A DNA stretch of 64,000 bases from SIG710 sp045596925 (GCA_045596925.1 JAZODH010000058.1:1-64000), one strand, 5' to 3'. Positions 7,522 to 17,937 are shown, counted from the stretch's first letter. Translations and numbers: made by a program. Notes: generated by a model not told the origin, from the sequence alone.

Positions 7522-10500
7522 ATATTTGGTCGGTGTCAATGTCCACCGCCTCACCCAGAGGCAGAGAATAGATGCAGACCCTTGACGGTTCCCGTCCGAA
7601 GACCTTCTTCACCGCCTCGCGGTAGTAGGAAAGCTGTTCGCGGTGACGCTCCGTCAGCTTTTTCACCGCCAAAGCGGTATCGTCTTTTTCTTCCTGCGTC
7701 AAATAGTCGGTCTTATAGTCCGCAAGGATCAGCTCGCCGTTTTCGTTCTCAAAAACAAGGTCGATAACACCCTGTACGGCAAGCTTTGTATCGCCCAGAG
7801 ACATTGCTGTCTCCTTACTCTCGGTGAATTTCGATGCAGGCAGAAGCAGGTTGAATCTCTGCTCACGCCAGATCCTCCTCGCCCTTGAAAGAGAGGCGAA
7901 AAATCCGCTCTCAAAAAATCTATCAATCTGCCGAAAATTCATCAGCTCTATGCTTTCTTTGAAGATAAAGCCCTTGTGCGCCAACCTCTGAGCCTCTGCT
8001 CTCGCGCCTGATCGACGAGCATTTTCAAAATCGCAGAACTGCATAAACAGGTGTGTGGCAGTTCCCCTGTCGGCACCGTTTGCCCGCTCCCTGTCATCCA
8101 AAAGGAAGGCGGGCGCAACTTTTATCTCGGGAATTTCGATCTCACGATCGTCGCTCTCCCGCTCGGCGGTGTCAAGCACACCGGGATAAAGCCTTGAAAC
8201 AGAAATTTTCGCGGGAACTCCAACAAATCTGTCGTCATATTTGAAATTAAATCTTTCAAGGAACAGACGCTTGTATTCTTCGATCTTTTCGGGGTCGGCC
8301 GCCTCGGTCTCACTCTCCTTCCGTTCAAGCGGGACGGGAGCTTCAACGTCATAAGGCTCAAGGTCGCGCACACAGCACAAGCCCTCTTTTCCGCTCAGCG
8401 CCGCCGAGATCCATATATCCCAGGTCGATGCGTTCATGACCCCGTAGGGGTGGGGATTTCGCGCCAGCTCCGCAATGTTGCGGAAGCGGGTTTCACCCGT
8501 GTACGAGCCGACCAGGAAAAGTCTTTCGCGGGCACGGGTCATGGCAACGTAAAGAACGCGCATTTCCTCCTCGCTGTCTTCCAGCGAATTTTGCTGTTTT
8601 ATTGCCTCTGTAACGGGATTACGCAGCACCGCCAGTCCCGTCTTATCGCGGAAGGAGGCGGACACGCCGATCTCCCGTGAAAAAGCCACCGCACTTGAAT
8701 CCGATCGATTCATGCTTCTTCCGCAGGAGGTGATAAAGCACACGGGAAATTCAAGTCCCTTTGATGAGTGAACGGTCATTATGCTGACGATGTTGCTGTC
8801 TCCGCTCCGCCCCGCAGGCTCCACCGTCTGCTTTGCCTCGATTGTGTCTCGGATGAAGCAGATAAAGCTGTAAAGTCCTTTAAACGAGCCCGACTCAAAG
8901 TTCCTTGCGTACTCGTAGAGCACAAGCAGATTGGCGCGCCGTTCGCGAACGGCGTAGTTGTCCTCACCCTCCTGTCCGGGTGTGGCAAAGGACAGCATAT
9001 CCGTATCAAAATAAAGGTATCTGAGCAGCTTATCAACGGGCAGGACTCTCGCCTGCTCACGGTAGAGTGCCAGCTTTTCCGAAAAATATCGTATTTTCTC
9101 GGCAATCTCACCCTCCTCACGCTCCGCCGCCTCGCAAAGATTGTCGTAAAGTGAAAGACCCTTGGTCCCTCTTTTTCTTATCCTTGCAAGCTCGTCCAGG
9201 TTGAAGCCGTAAAGAGGCGAGCGCAAAAGCCCCGCCAGGTAAACGTCCTTTTGAGGATTGTCGATGACGCTCAGCAGACAGATGGCAAGAAGCACCTCGG
9301 GGTTTTCAAAATAGCTTTCCGCCGTCAGGGTCGAGCATGGGATACCCGCCCGGTCAAGAGTTTCGGCAAAAGCCGCTGCCGCCGCCTTAGTCCTTGCCAG
9401 GATCGCTATGTCTTTCGGCTCGATCCGACGGAGCACTCCGCGATCCTCGCAGTATTCCTCACCGCGCAAAAGCTCGCTTATTCTCGCCGCAACGTATTTT
9501 GCCTCGTGCTCGACGCCCTTTCCGCCGTACCTCTCTGGGTCAGCCTTGTATTCCTTTGATCCCGCCGTGTAAGAGCGGATCATGGCAAACTCTGCCTTTT
9601 TCTGCTCGCGCCCTTCGGGAGCTATGTTCTTGGAGCAGACCAGCGCGTCCTTTTCCACGTAACCGATAGAGTTTACGCCCTTTGAAAAGATGAAATCCGA
9701 GACCGCGTTTGAAAAATCCACCACTCCGCGGTCACATCTGAAATTTTCGGACATATAAATGGCGCACTCGTCTCCCCCGTCCGACGCTTCCGCGTCGGGG
9801 AAGGTGTTTTTGTAGCCCGCAAAGACCGTGGGATTTGCGCCCCTGAAGCGGTAGATGCTCTGCTTGATATCGCCGACCATAAAGCGGTTGTCGGGACGGG
9901 AAATTGCGCGAAAAATCGTGTCCTGCACAAGATCCGTGTCCTGATATTCGTCGATATAGATGGCATCAAACCTCTGCGAGAACTCCTTTGCGTACTCGGT
10001 GGGATTCAGACCCTCGTCCACGAACAGACGCAAGGTCATTCTCTTGTTGTCTGTAAAATCGAGCACGCCCAGTGCGCGCTTGCGCTCGGTAAACCGACGG
10101 TCAAACTCCCGTAGCAGACCGTATATTTCACGGCAGAACAGAGCGTTTCGGCGCAGTATCTGTGCACAAGCCTCCTCGCTCTGGGAGAAATATTTGTCCC
10201 TTAATTTTACGTAACCCTTTTGCAGGTCGTCCTGCAGGGCGGCAAAATTCACGCTCTCCTCGGTCTTTTTCTTTACGCTTCCTCTTTTGATCCTTGCGTA
10301 GGAGCAGAAAAGTCTGCGCGCCTCGGCGTAATTCCCCGAAACAATGGCATCTCGGGTGTGGGAAAAATGGTCACGGTCGTAAAGGACCGAAGGATAATAG
10401 CAGGCAAGGTCGCCTCCCTGCGCCTCGTCACAAAGACGGGACACGGCAGAGACGGCGTAGTCGAGAAAATCAAGGCAGAAGCCTTTTACGGCCCTGCCGC

Positions 10501-11125
10501 TTCGGCTCTCAAAATAGGGTGCTTCAGACTCCTGTTCAAGAGTCTCGCCGTCCACCCTGAGAAATTCCAGAAATTCGGGATATCCCGACAGCTTTTCGTA
10601 GAGTGAGATAAGCTCCTTTTCAGCCGAACTCGATCCTCTGCTGTCAAGAAAGCAATCCATGGCAACGGCGAAATCACTGCTCTGCTCATATCGCTGAGAA
10701 ATTAGAGCAGAAAGTACCTCGCGCATGATTATGGCACGCTGATTTGAATCGATTATGCGTGAGGACGCTCCCACCCCCAGCGCCTGGAAATTCTCCTTTA
10801 CCACGTCGTAGTAAAAAGAGTCCATGGTGCAGATCTTTGCCCGACCCAGCTTCAACAACTGGCGGTTAAGATGCCTGTTTGAAGGATCTGCGGCAAGCGC
10901 TTTTGATACTGCCGCAGTGATCTTTGAACGCAGATCGGCTGCCGATGCGTTAGTAAAGGTGACGATAAGAAAACGTCCGATATCCGCAGGATTTTCCTTG
11001 TCCGTGAGCAGTCGGATTATGCGCTCGGTCAGGGTCGTGGTCTTGCCCGAGCCTGCGGCGGCGGAGACGAGGATAGTTTTATTTCTTGTTTCTATAGCCT
11101 TGTTTTGTGCTGCTGTAAAAGCCAT
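7520..11125 (-). CDS. addA: Helicase-nuclease subunit AddA
   Basis: 1201 aa, normal length. AddA is the UvrD-like 3'-5' helicase plus nuclease of the AddAB double-strand-break resection complex. Visible motifs: Walker A AAAGSGKTT (22-30), DEYQDTD (about 391-397), GDIKQSIYRFRGA, the late helicase motif VLYVAMTRARERL, and the C-terminal RecB-type nuclease motif LADYKTD (about 1132-1138). It begins one base after the addB stop, so the two are translationally linked, and lies last in an operon headed by an S24 repressor. Confidence 0.96.
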   Translation of the reverse strand: MAFTAAQNKAIETRNKTILVSAAAGSGKTTTLTERIIRLLTDKENPADIGRFLIVTFTNASAADLRSKITAAVSKALAADPSNRHLNRQLLKLGRAKICTMDSFYYDVVKENFQALGVGASSRIIDSNQRAIIMREVLSALISQRYEQSSDFAVAMDCFLDSRGSSSAEKELISLYEKLSGYPEFLEFLRVDGETLEQESEAPYFESRSGRAVKGFCLDFLDYAVSAVSRLCDEAQGGDLACYYPSVLYDRDHFSHTRDAIVSGNYAEARRLFCSYARIKRGSVKKKTEESVNFAALQDDLQKGYVKLRDKYFSQSEEACAQILRRNALFCREIYGLLREFDRRFTERKRALGVLDFTDNKRMTLRLFVDEGLNPTEYAKEFSQRFDAIYIDEYQDTDLVQDTIFRAISRPDNRFMVGDIKQSIYRFRGANPTVFAGYKNTFPDAEASDGGDECAIYMSENFRCDRGVVDFSNAVSDFIFSKGVNSIGYVEKDALVCSKNIAPEGREQKKAEFAMIRSYTAGSKEYKADPERYGGKGVEHEAKYVAARISELLRGEEYCEDRGVLRRIEPKDIAILARTKAAAAAFAETLDRAGIPCSTLTAESYFENPEVLLAICLLSVIDNPQKDVYLAGLLRSPLYGFNLDELARIRKRGTKGLSLYDNLCEAAEREEGEIAEKIRYFSEKLALYREQARVLPVDKLLRYLYFDTDMLSFATPGQEGEDNYAVRERRANLLVLYEYARNFESGSFKGLYSFICFIRDTIEAKQTVEPAGRSGDSNIVSIMTVHSSKGLEFPVCFITSCGRSMNRSDSSAVAFSREIGVSASFRDKTGLAVLRNPVTEAIKQQNSLEDSEEEMRVLYVAMTRARERLFLVGSYTGETRFRNIAELARNPHPYGVMNASTWDIWISAALSGKEGLCCVRDLEPYDVEAPVPLERKESETEAADPEKIEEYKRLFLERFNFKYDDRFVGVPAKISVSRLYPGVLDTAERESDDREIEIPEIKVAPAFLLDDRERANGADRGTATHLFMQFCDFENARRSGARAEAQRLAHKGFIFKESIELMNFRQIDRFFESGFFASLSRARRIWREQRFNLLLPASKFTESKETAMSLGDTKLAVQGVIDLVFENENGELILADYKTDYLTQEEKDDTALAVKKLTERHREQLSYYREAVKKVFGREPSRVCIYSLPLGEAVDIDTDQI

Positions 11126-11126
11126 A

Positions 11127-14100
11127 TTACGTATCCTCCTCGTCGTCGTATTTCATGGTCAGCGCCCGTCGGCAGACCGCACGCATTCCGCAGAAATTGC
11201 AAGGGCTGTCCTTGCCGTCGGACTCAGCGATCGAAGCGTCGCCGTCCGTCATTTGGGAAATTATCGAGCAGACTACGTGGGACAGCCGTCGGTTCAGCTC
11301 CTCAAAGCCGTCGCCGTCGGAGGTGATGCACTTGTCCTGACTGCCCTGCTTTTTTATGACGCTTTCGTCGCTTGTTACGACACCGCTTCGGCTTATCTGC
11401 CCATCGGCCGACCGCAGGACATCCTCCTCGCCGGTGTCGGCGCTTTCTTTTATACCTCCAAGCTTTGAGGACAGGTAGACCGCGCCGGCGGGCAAAAGTC
11501 TGCCGCCCTCTCCGCAGCCCATTTTAACACGGCTCTCCTCCTGCCCGTAGCAAATGTTGAACAGGTAAAGAAGTATCTGGATATTGAGTCCGCTCTCAAC
11601 GTCGTCGATCTTAAAATGCTTTGCGCCCGTTTTGTAGTCCACCACCCTGACGTAAACGTCGTTTCCGCGTTTCATCAGATCCACGCGGTCAACGATACCG
11701 GAAAATACCGCCGTCTTTCCGTTTGCCGTGCGATATTCCGCGGGGCTTATCTGCGCATCCTCACCGTAGCCGATCTTCATTTCAAAGAAGGTAGGTACAA
11801 ATCCGCTGCTCTTGAACTCTCCCACCACGTTGCCCGCAAGCACGCGGGAAAGACGCTTTAGGCGTGCAAGAGTGTGACGCATTTTGGCGTTGTCCGCTTC
11901 GCCGGGCAAACGCTCGCGGGCGTATTTTTCGATAAGGTCGGGCAAGGTATCAAGCCTTTGCGCCGCCAGCTCTGCATTAAATCCGTTTTCGTCGGTAACC
12001 GAGCGGATAAACTCCTCCAGCACCGCGTGGACCAGCGTTCCCGTATCGTTGACGGAATAGAAGTTTCGCTCGTCCTTTTGAAGCTTCAGAACGTATCTGC
12101 AATAGTAATCAAAATGACATTTGACATATTTTTCAAGAGCCGACGGAGACATCGAGAGCCTGTCTCCGAAGACCTCGTCTGCCGTCTCGCGTGAGATCGA
12201 TTGTGAATAGGTGTCGCTGTCGAAGATTCTCCTGTAATACCGTCCGCCCTCACCTCCGTCTTCCTTCAGGATCGAGCGCAGGGCGATGCCCTGAGCACCC
12301 TCTCCCAGAAGAGACGCATATTCAAGGGCGATCTTCGGAGTCAGAAGCCTGTCGGCAATAGGTGACTCGGAAAAATCAAATTCCTTCATTCCCAGGAGCA
12401 ATTTTATACGGTTGTAAGCCATGGAGGGCAATCTCTCGCCGTCCCCCTGAAGCTTGGCATAGGAATAGGAAACGTACAGACCCACAGAGGGGCTTGTCAC
12501 GGCGCGGTAAACGTAGAAAAGCTCCTCGGCACACTTGTCCGTGCCGTCCGAGGAAAGGCTTATGCCAAGAGAAGAAAGCTCTTCTCTCTCCGTATCGGTC
12601 AGAAGACTCTTATCATCGGCGTTTTGCGGAAAAACGCCGTCATTCATACCGATAATAAGCACGTATTTGGGGCGGTCGGCACGAAGCATATGCGCCGAAC
12701 CTACCGTCACCTCGTCGCAGGAGGTGGGAATAGCTCCCACCGTAACATGAGAGAAAACGGTGGTCAGAGCCTCCTCCAGCTCCTGCGAGGTAAAACGCTC
12801 TCCGTCGTTTTCAAAGCTCGCTATCATATCGAGAATATCTATCACCGAATTGTAAAGGGTAACGGTCTCGGCGGCATTTCTTCTCATACCGTCATCGGCG
12901 TATCTTTCGGCCTCTGCCGAAAGCCGGCCCGCCACGTCAAGGGCGCACATATAATCGAAAACCGCACGGGCAAGATCAGCATTTGTGCGTGCCCGATCAA
13001 GCGCGCCGAAAAAAGCGGACAAGGGCTCGCTCACCCGACGCCTTGCTCGGTTGACGCACTCAAGATAGGCAAGATCCTCCTCACGAAGCTCTCCCAAATA
13101 GGAGTGAGGATTCATGGTCCAGTCGTCTCCGCAAAAGGCGCGTCCCGACAGGCTCCAGCGCCATACGTAATCCTCAAAAAGGTCGGAGTCCCTCTGGTAC
13201 GCTCCGCAAAGACCCGTTTTCACGTAAGAAATAACGTCCTCGGTCTGCCAGGAGCGGTTTTTGATGCGCAGAGCGCAGAGAAGCAGTTTTATAAGGGGCT
13301 TGGACGACACGTCGGTGCGAGCGGACATATAAAATGGTATCCCCGCCTTTTCAAGGGAGTGGTCGATGATCCCTCTCCAGGACTCGGCACTTCGGGCAAT
13401 AACGGCGATCTCGCCGTATTTTGCACCCTCCCGCACAAGTCGTCCGATGTGGCATGCCGCCGCCTCAGCTTCCTCGTATTCGTTGGCACATTTAACGAGA
13501 GTGACGCTTCCGTCATCGGGCAAGACTTCGCCGCCAACTGCCGAAAAGCTCCACAAATGGCGCTCTAGCACACGCAATGCCTCACTTTCGGTCCGTCTGT
13601 TGTCGGGCAGATAGGTCACACAGGGCTTGATATTTTTCTTTTCCGCCTGCAAAAGAAAGAAATCTACCGTCTTTTTCGACGCCTCAAAGTGCATGGGCAG
13701 AGGCTTTTGGTCGCAGAAGCAAACAGCCGCCGTCACGCTGTGCGCGCCGTCGATCATTCGGGAGATTATTCTGTGCTCCTGCTCAGTGAAGCTCAAAAAG
13801 GAATCTATGTAGACACTCATGCCGTCAAAAAAATCGTTTTCCGCCAGCACCGAGTCAAGCCTTGAAAGCTCGTCCGAGCCGTCACCGTAGGCCTCAAGTG
13901 ACGCTTCATACGCCGCACAGATAAGAGAAATATCCCTCAGTTTTCCGCCCAGAGTACTGTTTTCCTCCAGCTTGTCTGCCGCCCTCTCAAGCTCGGCGGG
14001 ACTTACACAGCTCGCCTTGAATTCCTCTGCCGCCGAAAGCATAAGAGAAATAAGAGACAGGTCTCCTCTGACCCCGCCGTATTTGCGCAAAAAGGGACGG

Positions 14101-14396
14101 AGAGAGGTCACCGTGTTCCACATGGTCAGCGCCTTTACGCCCTCGGAGATCCCGTGGCGTGAAAGCCCGCCGTACTGTCTGAAAACGCGGTTTGCAAGGC
14201 GCGTAAAATTCAGCACCTCAAAGCAGAGCTGTGCCGAGGGCGGCAAAAGAGAGAGCATTCGCCTCTCCGCCGACACCGTCTCCTGCTCGGGAACAAGCAA
14301 AATGACCTGCCGTCCGCTTTCAATATCCTTTTTTATATTTTCTTCGATCTGGGTAGTCTTTCCGCTGCCCGATCCGCCAAGTATCAAATTAAGCAT
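11127..14396 (-). CDS. addB: Helicase-nuclease subunit AddB
   Basis: 1089 aa from the ATG at 14396, which is preceded by GGAGG and immediately gives the conserved LNLILGGSGSGKT Walker A (residues 7-15). A TTG at 14435 overlapping the upstream stop (TTGA) would add 13 residues and is less likely. The C-terminal nuclease motif VDYKTG lies near 919. The iron-sulfur cysteines of AddB are visible: KC-x6-C near 760 and a C-x2-C-x6-C group near 1064-1077 (CNFCGMRAVC). AddB is the Chi-recognising partner of AddA. Confidence 0.95.
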   Translation of the reverse strand: MLNLILGGSGSGKTTQIEENIKKDIESGRQVILLVPEQETVSAERRMLSLLPPSAQLCFEVLNFTRLANRVFRQYGGLSRHGISEGVKALTMWNTVTSLRPFLRKYGGVRGDLSLISLMLSAAEEFKASCVSPAELERAADKLEENSTLGGKLRDISLICAAYEASLEAYGDGSDELSRLDSVLAENDFFDGMSVYIDSFLSFTEQEHRIISRMIDGAHSVTAAVCFCDQKPLPMHFEASKKTVDFFLLQAEKKNIKPCVTYLPDNRRTESEALRVLERHLWSFSAVGGEVLPDDGSVTLVKCANEYEEAEAAACHIGRLVREGAKYGEIAVIARSAESWRGIIDHSLEKAGIPFYMSARTDVSSKPLIKLLLCALRIKNRSWQTEDVISYVKTGLCGAYQRDSDLFEDYVWRWSLSGRAFCGDDWTMNPHSYLGELREEDLAYLECVNRARRRVSEPLSAFFGALDRARTNADLARAVFDYMCALDVAGRLSAEAERYADDGMRRNAAETVTLYNSVIDILDMIASFENDGERFTSQELEEALTTVFSHVTVGAIPTSCDEVTVGSAHMLRADRPKYVLIIGMNDGVFPQNADDKSLLTDTEREELSSLGISLSSDGTDKCAEELFYVYRAVTSPSVGLYVSYSYAKLQGDGERLPSMAYNRIKLLLGMKEFDFSESPIADRLLTPKIALEYASLLGEGAQGIALRSILKEDGGEGGRYYRRIFDSDTYSQSISRETADEVFGDRLSMSPSALEKYVKCHFDYYCRYVLKLQKDERNFYSVNDTGTLVHAVLEEFIRSVTDENGFNAELAAQRLDTLPDLIEKYARERLPGEADNAKMRHTLARLKRLSRVLAGNVVGEFKSSGFVPTFFEMKIGYGEDAQISPAEYRTANGKTAVFSGIVDRVDLMKRGNDVYVRVVDYKTGAKHFKIDDVESGLNIQILLYLFNICYGQEESRVKMGCGEGGRLLPAGAVYLSSKLGGIKESADTGEEDVLRSADGQISRSGVVTSDESVIKKQGSQDKCITSDGDGFEELNRRLSHVVCSIISQMTDGDASIAESDGKDSPCNFCGMRAVCRRALTMKYDDEEDT

Positions 14397-14431
14397 TTGA
14401 TTTAAACCGTCCTCCAAAATCAGATTTGGTT

Positions 14432-15253
14432 TCAATTATCTTCAAAGAGCTTCAGATTTCTCAGGATCGTCTCTTTTCCGCGCCAGGAATATGCGCGGTC
14501 GTCAAATTCCTCATCGGTCATTTTCTCAAGTTCCTCGACCGTCAGGGTCGGCAGACAGCTTTCCGAGAAAAAATCCACGGGAGAATAGATGGTTCCGTCT
14601 TTTTTCGCCCTTTGGGTATGGGGACACGCCGTCTGGCACCTGTCACAGCCCCACACAAGCCCGTGTCGAAGGATCTTCTCCTTTTCCACCTCGGTCAGCT
14701 CACCTTTCTTCTGGGTCAGGGCCGAAAGGCACTCCCCCACCGAAAGGTCGACGGGACAAGCACATGAGCACAGCCCGCAGTTTTCACAAAACCGGATCTC
14801 CTTGATCTCACTCTGCAGTTCAAGGTCTGTGATGATCTCACCGAGAAAAACGAATGAAGAATATTTTTCGGTAATGAGCAGGTGGTTTCGCCCGATGATG
14901 CCGAGTCCCGCCTTCGCCGCCCCGTTCACCTCGTCAATAGGGGAATGATCCGAGAAAAAGCCGAATTTTGAGAGCGGAAAATCCTTTGCAAATGCCTGCG
15001 AAAACCGCTGACAAAGCTCTTTAAAATACAGATGATAGTCCTGCGGGACAGCGTAAAGCGAGACGTTTCGGTTTTCACTTTCCGCCGCGCGACTGTAATA
15101 GGGTACAGCGAAGATCACTGCGCTTCCACCCGTCACACCGCACCTCTCAAGCAGATACGGACGAATGATCTTGCAGTCGTCAAGAGGAAGAAATCCGAAA
15201 AGCTCGATCCTCTCCTTTTCAAAAAAATCTCTGAAAAACTGCTCTCCGCTCAT
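14432..15253 (-). CDS. queG: QueG-like epoxyqueuosine reductase family protein
   Basis: 273 aa. It has the DUF1730-type N-terminal part and two ferredoxin-like cysteine groups: CENCGLCSCACP (about 155-166) and CDRCQTACP (about 202-210), the layout of cobalamin-dependent QueG, which makes the queuosine of tRNA wobble position 34. The C-terminal HEAT repeats of longer QueG proteins are absent, as in many Clostridia, so a related reductase function is possible. Its start overlaps the ABC-F stop by 4 bases, and its stop abuts addB. Confidence 0.75.
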   Translation of the reverse strand: MSGEQFFRDFFEKERIELFGFLPLDDCKIIRPYLLERCGVTGGSAVIFAVPYYSRAAESENRNVSLYAVPQDYHLYFKELCQRFSQAFAKDFPLSKFGFFSDHSPIDEVNGAAKAGLGIIGRNHLLITEKYSSFVFLGEIITDLELQSEIKEIRFCENCGLCSCACPVDLSVGECLSALTQKKGELTEVEKEKILRHGLVWGCDRCQTACPHTQRAKKDGTIYSPVDFFSESCLPTLTVEELEKMTDEEFDDRAYSWRGKETILRNLKLFEDN

Positions 15254-17196
15254 ACCTCGGTCTCCTCGTAGATCTCAAGCAGACGCTCCTCGATCTCGTT
15301 TTTTCGTCCGTCAAGCTCGGCGGCTCTTACGTAGTCGCTGGCGGCGTCGCCGTAAAGCTCCGCTTCGATCTGCTCAAGCTCGCTTTCCAGCTTTTTTGCT
15401 TCAAGACGGAGCTTTTCCATGCGCTTTTGCTCACGGCGAATGTCCGCCTGAGAACGCTTCTTTTCAAGGTAATTGGTCTTCTCCTCGGTCTGCTCCTTTA
15501 CGGCAAGCTCGGGGTGGGAAGCGTTGTAAGCGTCGACGCGCTTTTGTCTGAATTCCCTGTATTCGTCGTAACCACCCTGCCCTGCGTGACTGATGCGATA
15601 ATCAAGCAAGTCGCCCGTGTCGCAGAAATCGCCGGGTGCGATCTCAAGGATCCTGGTTGCCAGCCGGTCGATAAAATATCTGTCGTGGGAAACGGTGACA
15701 ATGGTTCCGTCAAATTTTTCAAGCGCCTCCTCCAAAACCTCACGGGAATTTATGTCCAGGTGGTTGGTAGGCTCGTCCAAAACGAGCAGATTCATGTGGG
15801 ACAGTATCAGCTTGCAAAGGGTGAGCCTTGCGCGCTCGCCGCCGCTGAGAACTCCCACCTCCTTGAAAACATCCTCTCCGATAAATCTGAAGAGCGCAAG
15901 AGCGTTTCTTATTTCGGTCTCCCTCATCGTGGGGTATGCGTTCCAGATCTCGTCAAGAACGGTATTTGCGGGATCAAGATTCTGGTTTTCCTGGTCGTAA
16001 TAGCCGATCTCCACGTTGTAGCCCGTCTCAACAAAGCCTCCTGTGGCGACGGTTTTGCCCAGAAGTATCTTTATAAGGGTGGATTTTCCGCATCCGTTTG
16101 CGCCCACAATGAACACACGCTCGCGCTTCTTTATCATAAATGAGATCTTGTCAAAAAGCTTCTTTTCGCCGTATGCCATGGACAGATTTTTCGTCCAGAT
16201 AACGTCGTTTCCGCTCTCGCCGCTATGGTTGAAGCTCATGCGGATAGACTTGGGATCGTTCTCCGGCTTGTCCAGCTTCACCATGCGGTCAAGGGCCTTC
16301 TGACGGCTCTCGGCGGCGATGATGTTGCGCTCGCGATTCCACGCCCTCTGTTGCTCGATGTAAGCCTCCTGGCGCGCGATCTCCCTCTGCTGATTTTTGT
16401 AGTGCCTTTCCTGGATCTCCCGATCCTTTTTTCTTTGCTCCATGCTCTGGGTATAAGAGCCGTTGTAAAGCTTCCCGCGGTGGTTTCCGACGTAAAGCGT
16501 TTTATTTGTGATCTTGTCAAGGAAATATCGGTCGTGGGAGACCACGATCACGTTCTTTTTATAGGAAACAAGATAATTTTCAAGCCAGGTAAGCGTCTCG
16601 ATGTCCAGGTGGTTGGTTGGCTCGTCAAGTATAAGGATGTCCGGCTCGCGGCAAAGCTGACGCGCCAAAGCAAGTCTCGTTCTCTGACCCCCGCTGAGAG
16701 CGTCCACGTGCAGGGACTGTTCCCGCTCGTTAAAGCCCATTTTAGACAGAATTGAGGCGCAACGGGAACGGAATTCAAGTCCGCCCGCGTCAACGAATCG
16801 AGTGTAAAGCTCGGTATATTCCGCCGCTCTTGCCACTTGGTGAGGGTCGTTTTCGTCCTTCATTTTTTCTTCAAGCATTGCCAGCTTCCGCTCGGCAGCC
16901 AGATGCTCGGGGAAAGCGGTATACATCTGCTCGATGACCGTCCCTCCGCACTCCTCGGAGACCTCAAAGGCCCCCTCCTGAGTGAGTATTCCCACAGTCT
17001 TGTCCTTTGAAATGTAAACACTTCCATGATCGGGCTCAAGCTCGCCCGTGATCAGGCGCAAAAGGGTGGATTTTCCGCTTCCGTTGACGCCGATGACGCC
17101 CAGCTTGTCCCCCTCTTCAAGGGAAAATGAAATATTTTCTATAATTACCGTCGTCCCCACCGAAAAGGAGAGGGACTCAACGCTGATCGATGTCAT
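15250..17196 (-). CDS. ABC-F family ATPase
   Basis: 648 aa with two ABC domains and no membrane segment. Walker A GVNGSGKST (36-44) and GANGCGKST (about 364-372), signatures LSGGQRTRL and LSGGERARL, and two Walker B DEPTNHLD motifs are intact. Between the domains is the long charged helical linker (many K, R, Q, E) typical of ABC-F, and the C-terminal 70 residues form a coiled coil (KRMEKLRLEAKKLESELEQI). ABC-F proteins act on ribosomes; whether this is a housekeeping translation factor or a protection protein cannot be read here. It follows the repressor by 13 bases. Confidence 0.92.
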   Translation of the reverse strand: MTSISVESLSFSVGTTVIIENISFSLEEGDKLGVIGVNGSGKSTLLRLITGELEPDHGSVYISKDKTVGILTQEGAFEVSEECGGTVIEQMYTAFPEHLAAERKLAMLEEKMKDENDPHQVARAAEYTELYTRFVDAGGLEFRSRCASILSKMGFNEREQSLHVDALSGGQRTRLALARQLCREPDILILDEPTNHLDIETLTWLENYLVSYKKNVIVVSHDRYFLDKITNKTLYVGNHRGKLYNGSYTQSMEQRKKDREIQERHYKNQQREIARQEAYIEQQRAWNRERNIIAAESRQKALDRMVKLDKPENDPKSIRMSFNHSGESGNDVIWTKNLSMAYGEKKLFDKISFMIKKRERVFIVGANGCGKSTLIKILLGKTVATGGFVETGYNVEIGYYDQENQNLDPANTVLDEIWNAYPTMRETEIRNALALFRFIGEDVFKEVGVLSGGERARLTLCKLILSHMNLLVLDEPTNHLDINSREVLEEALEKFDGTIVTVSHDRYFIDRLATRILEIAPGDFCDTGDLLDYRISHAGQGGYDEYREFRQKRVDAYNASHPELAVKEQTEEKTNYLEKKRSQADIRREQKRMEKLRLEAKKLESELEQIEAELYGDAASDYVRAAELDGRKNEIEERLLEIYEETEV

Positions 17197-17209
17197 TTTT
17201 TACTCCTAA

Positions 17210-17845
17210 TTAAAATCTTATCTTTAATTCCTTTGCAACGCCCAAAATCCGCGCACTTCCCGCCTCAAAATCCTCGGGGGTCAGCTCGATGGGTTCGTAA
17301 TCCTCATTTTCGGGCATGAGCAATATTCTCCTGCCGTCTCGATGGAAACGCTTGACGGTCGCACTGTCGTCTCCCACGAGACAGGCAACGATGTTCCCCT
17401 CCTCGGCGTATTGCTGCTTGCGGAAAAGAACCAGGGAACCGTCAACCATTCCGCAGTCCTTCATGCTGTCGCCGCGGACGGACAAAAAGAAGTAATCCGA
17501 CACGTCCTCACCGCGCCTGATGTCCGCCGACTCGTAGCCCAGCAAAGTCTCGTTGGTAACGATAGGCGCACCTGCCCGTATCTCGCCCACGATGGGCACG
17601 CGTAAAGCGCCCCTGGGGCGGGAGGTGCTCTCAATATCCCGCACAGGCATAAAATCCTCGCCCATGAGAGATTCAAGGGACACGTCGAAATATGCCGCTA
17701 TTTTTTGCATTTTGTCGAGCTTTGGGGTGGAACGTCCGCTCTTCCAATCGCTGAAGGTGGAATTTGAAATTCCCGTCTCCTTTGCCACCTTGTAGGTGGT
17801 CGTCCCTCTTTCGACAAGAAGTTGTTCAAAATTTACATAACTCAT
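17210..17845 (-). CDS. XRE-S24 autocleavable repressor (LexA-like)
   Basis: 211 aa. An N-terminal XRE helix-turn-helix (about 8-60; TYKVAKETGISNSTFSDWKSG) is joined to a C-terminal S24 peptidase domain. The self-cleavage site Ala91-Gly92 (EIRAGAP), catalytic Ser127 (RGDSMKD) and Lys165 (ATVKRF) are all present, so RecA-stimulated autocleavage is predicted. It has a phage-CI-type DNA-binding domain rather than the winged helix of classical LexA. It is the first gene of an apparent operon ending in addBA and has a perfect sigma-A promoter facing another promoter across a palindrome. A prophage origin is possible. Confidence 0.88.
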   Translation of the reverse strand: MSYVNFEQLLVERGTTTYKVAKETGISNSTFSDWKSGRSTPKLDKMQKIAAYFDVSLESLMGEDFMPVRDIESTSRPRGALRVPIVGEIRAGAPIVTNETLLGYESADIRRGEDVSDYFFLSVRGDSMKDCGMVDGSLVLFRKQQYAEEGNIVACLVGDDSATVKRFHRDGRRILLMPENEDYEPIELTPEDFEAGSARILGVAKELKIRF

Positions 17846-17908
17846 TCTATCGAGTCCTGCCTTATCTTGTAGATTTTGCTTAAAGTTTTATTTTTTGCTA
17901 AAATGGGG

Positions 17909-17937
17909 TTGACAATATTACGGATTTGCGATATAAT
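17909..17937 (+). promoter_or_regulatory. Rightward sigma-A promoter
   Basis: TTGACA (17909-17914), 17 bases, TATAAT (17932-17937): a perfect consensus promoter. It starts near 17944 and runs toward the zinc-ribbon gene, directly toward the leftward promoter. Confidence 0.9.

Noticed and set aside
14396..14435. TTG start for addB overlapping the upstream stop
   Set aside because: The conserved AddB sequence starts at the ATG at 14396, and GGAGG lies between the two candidates.
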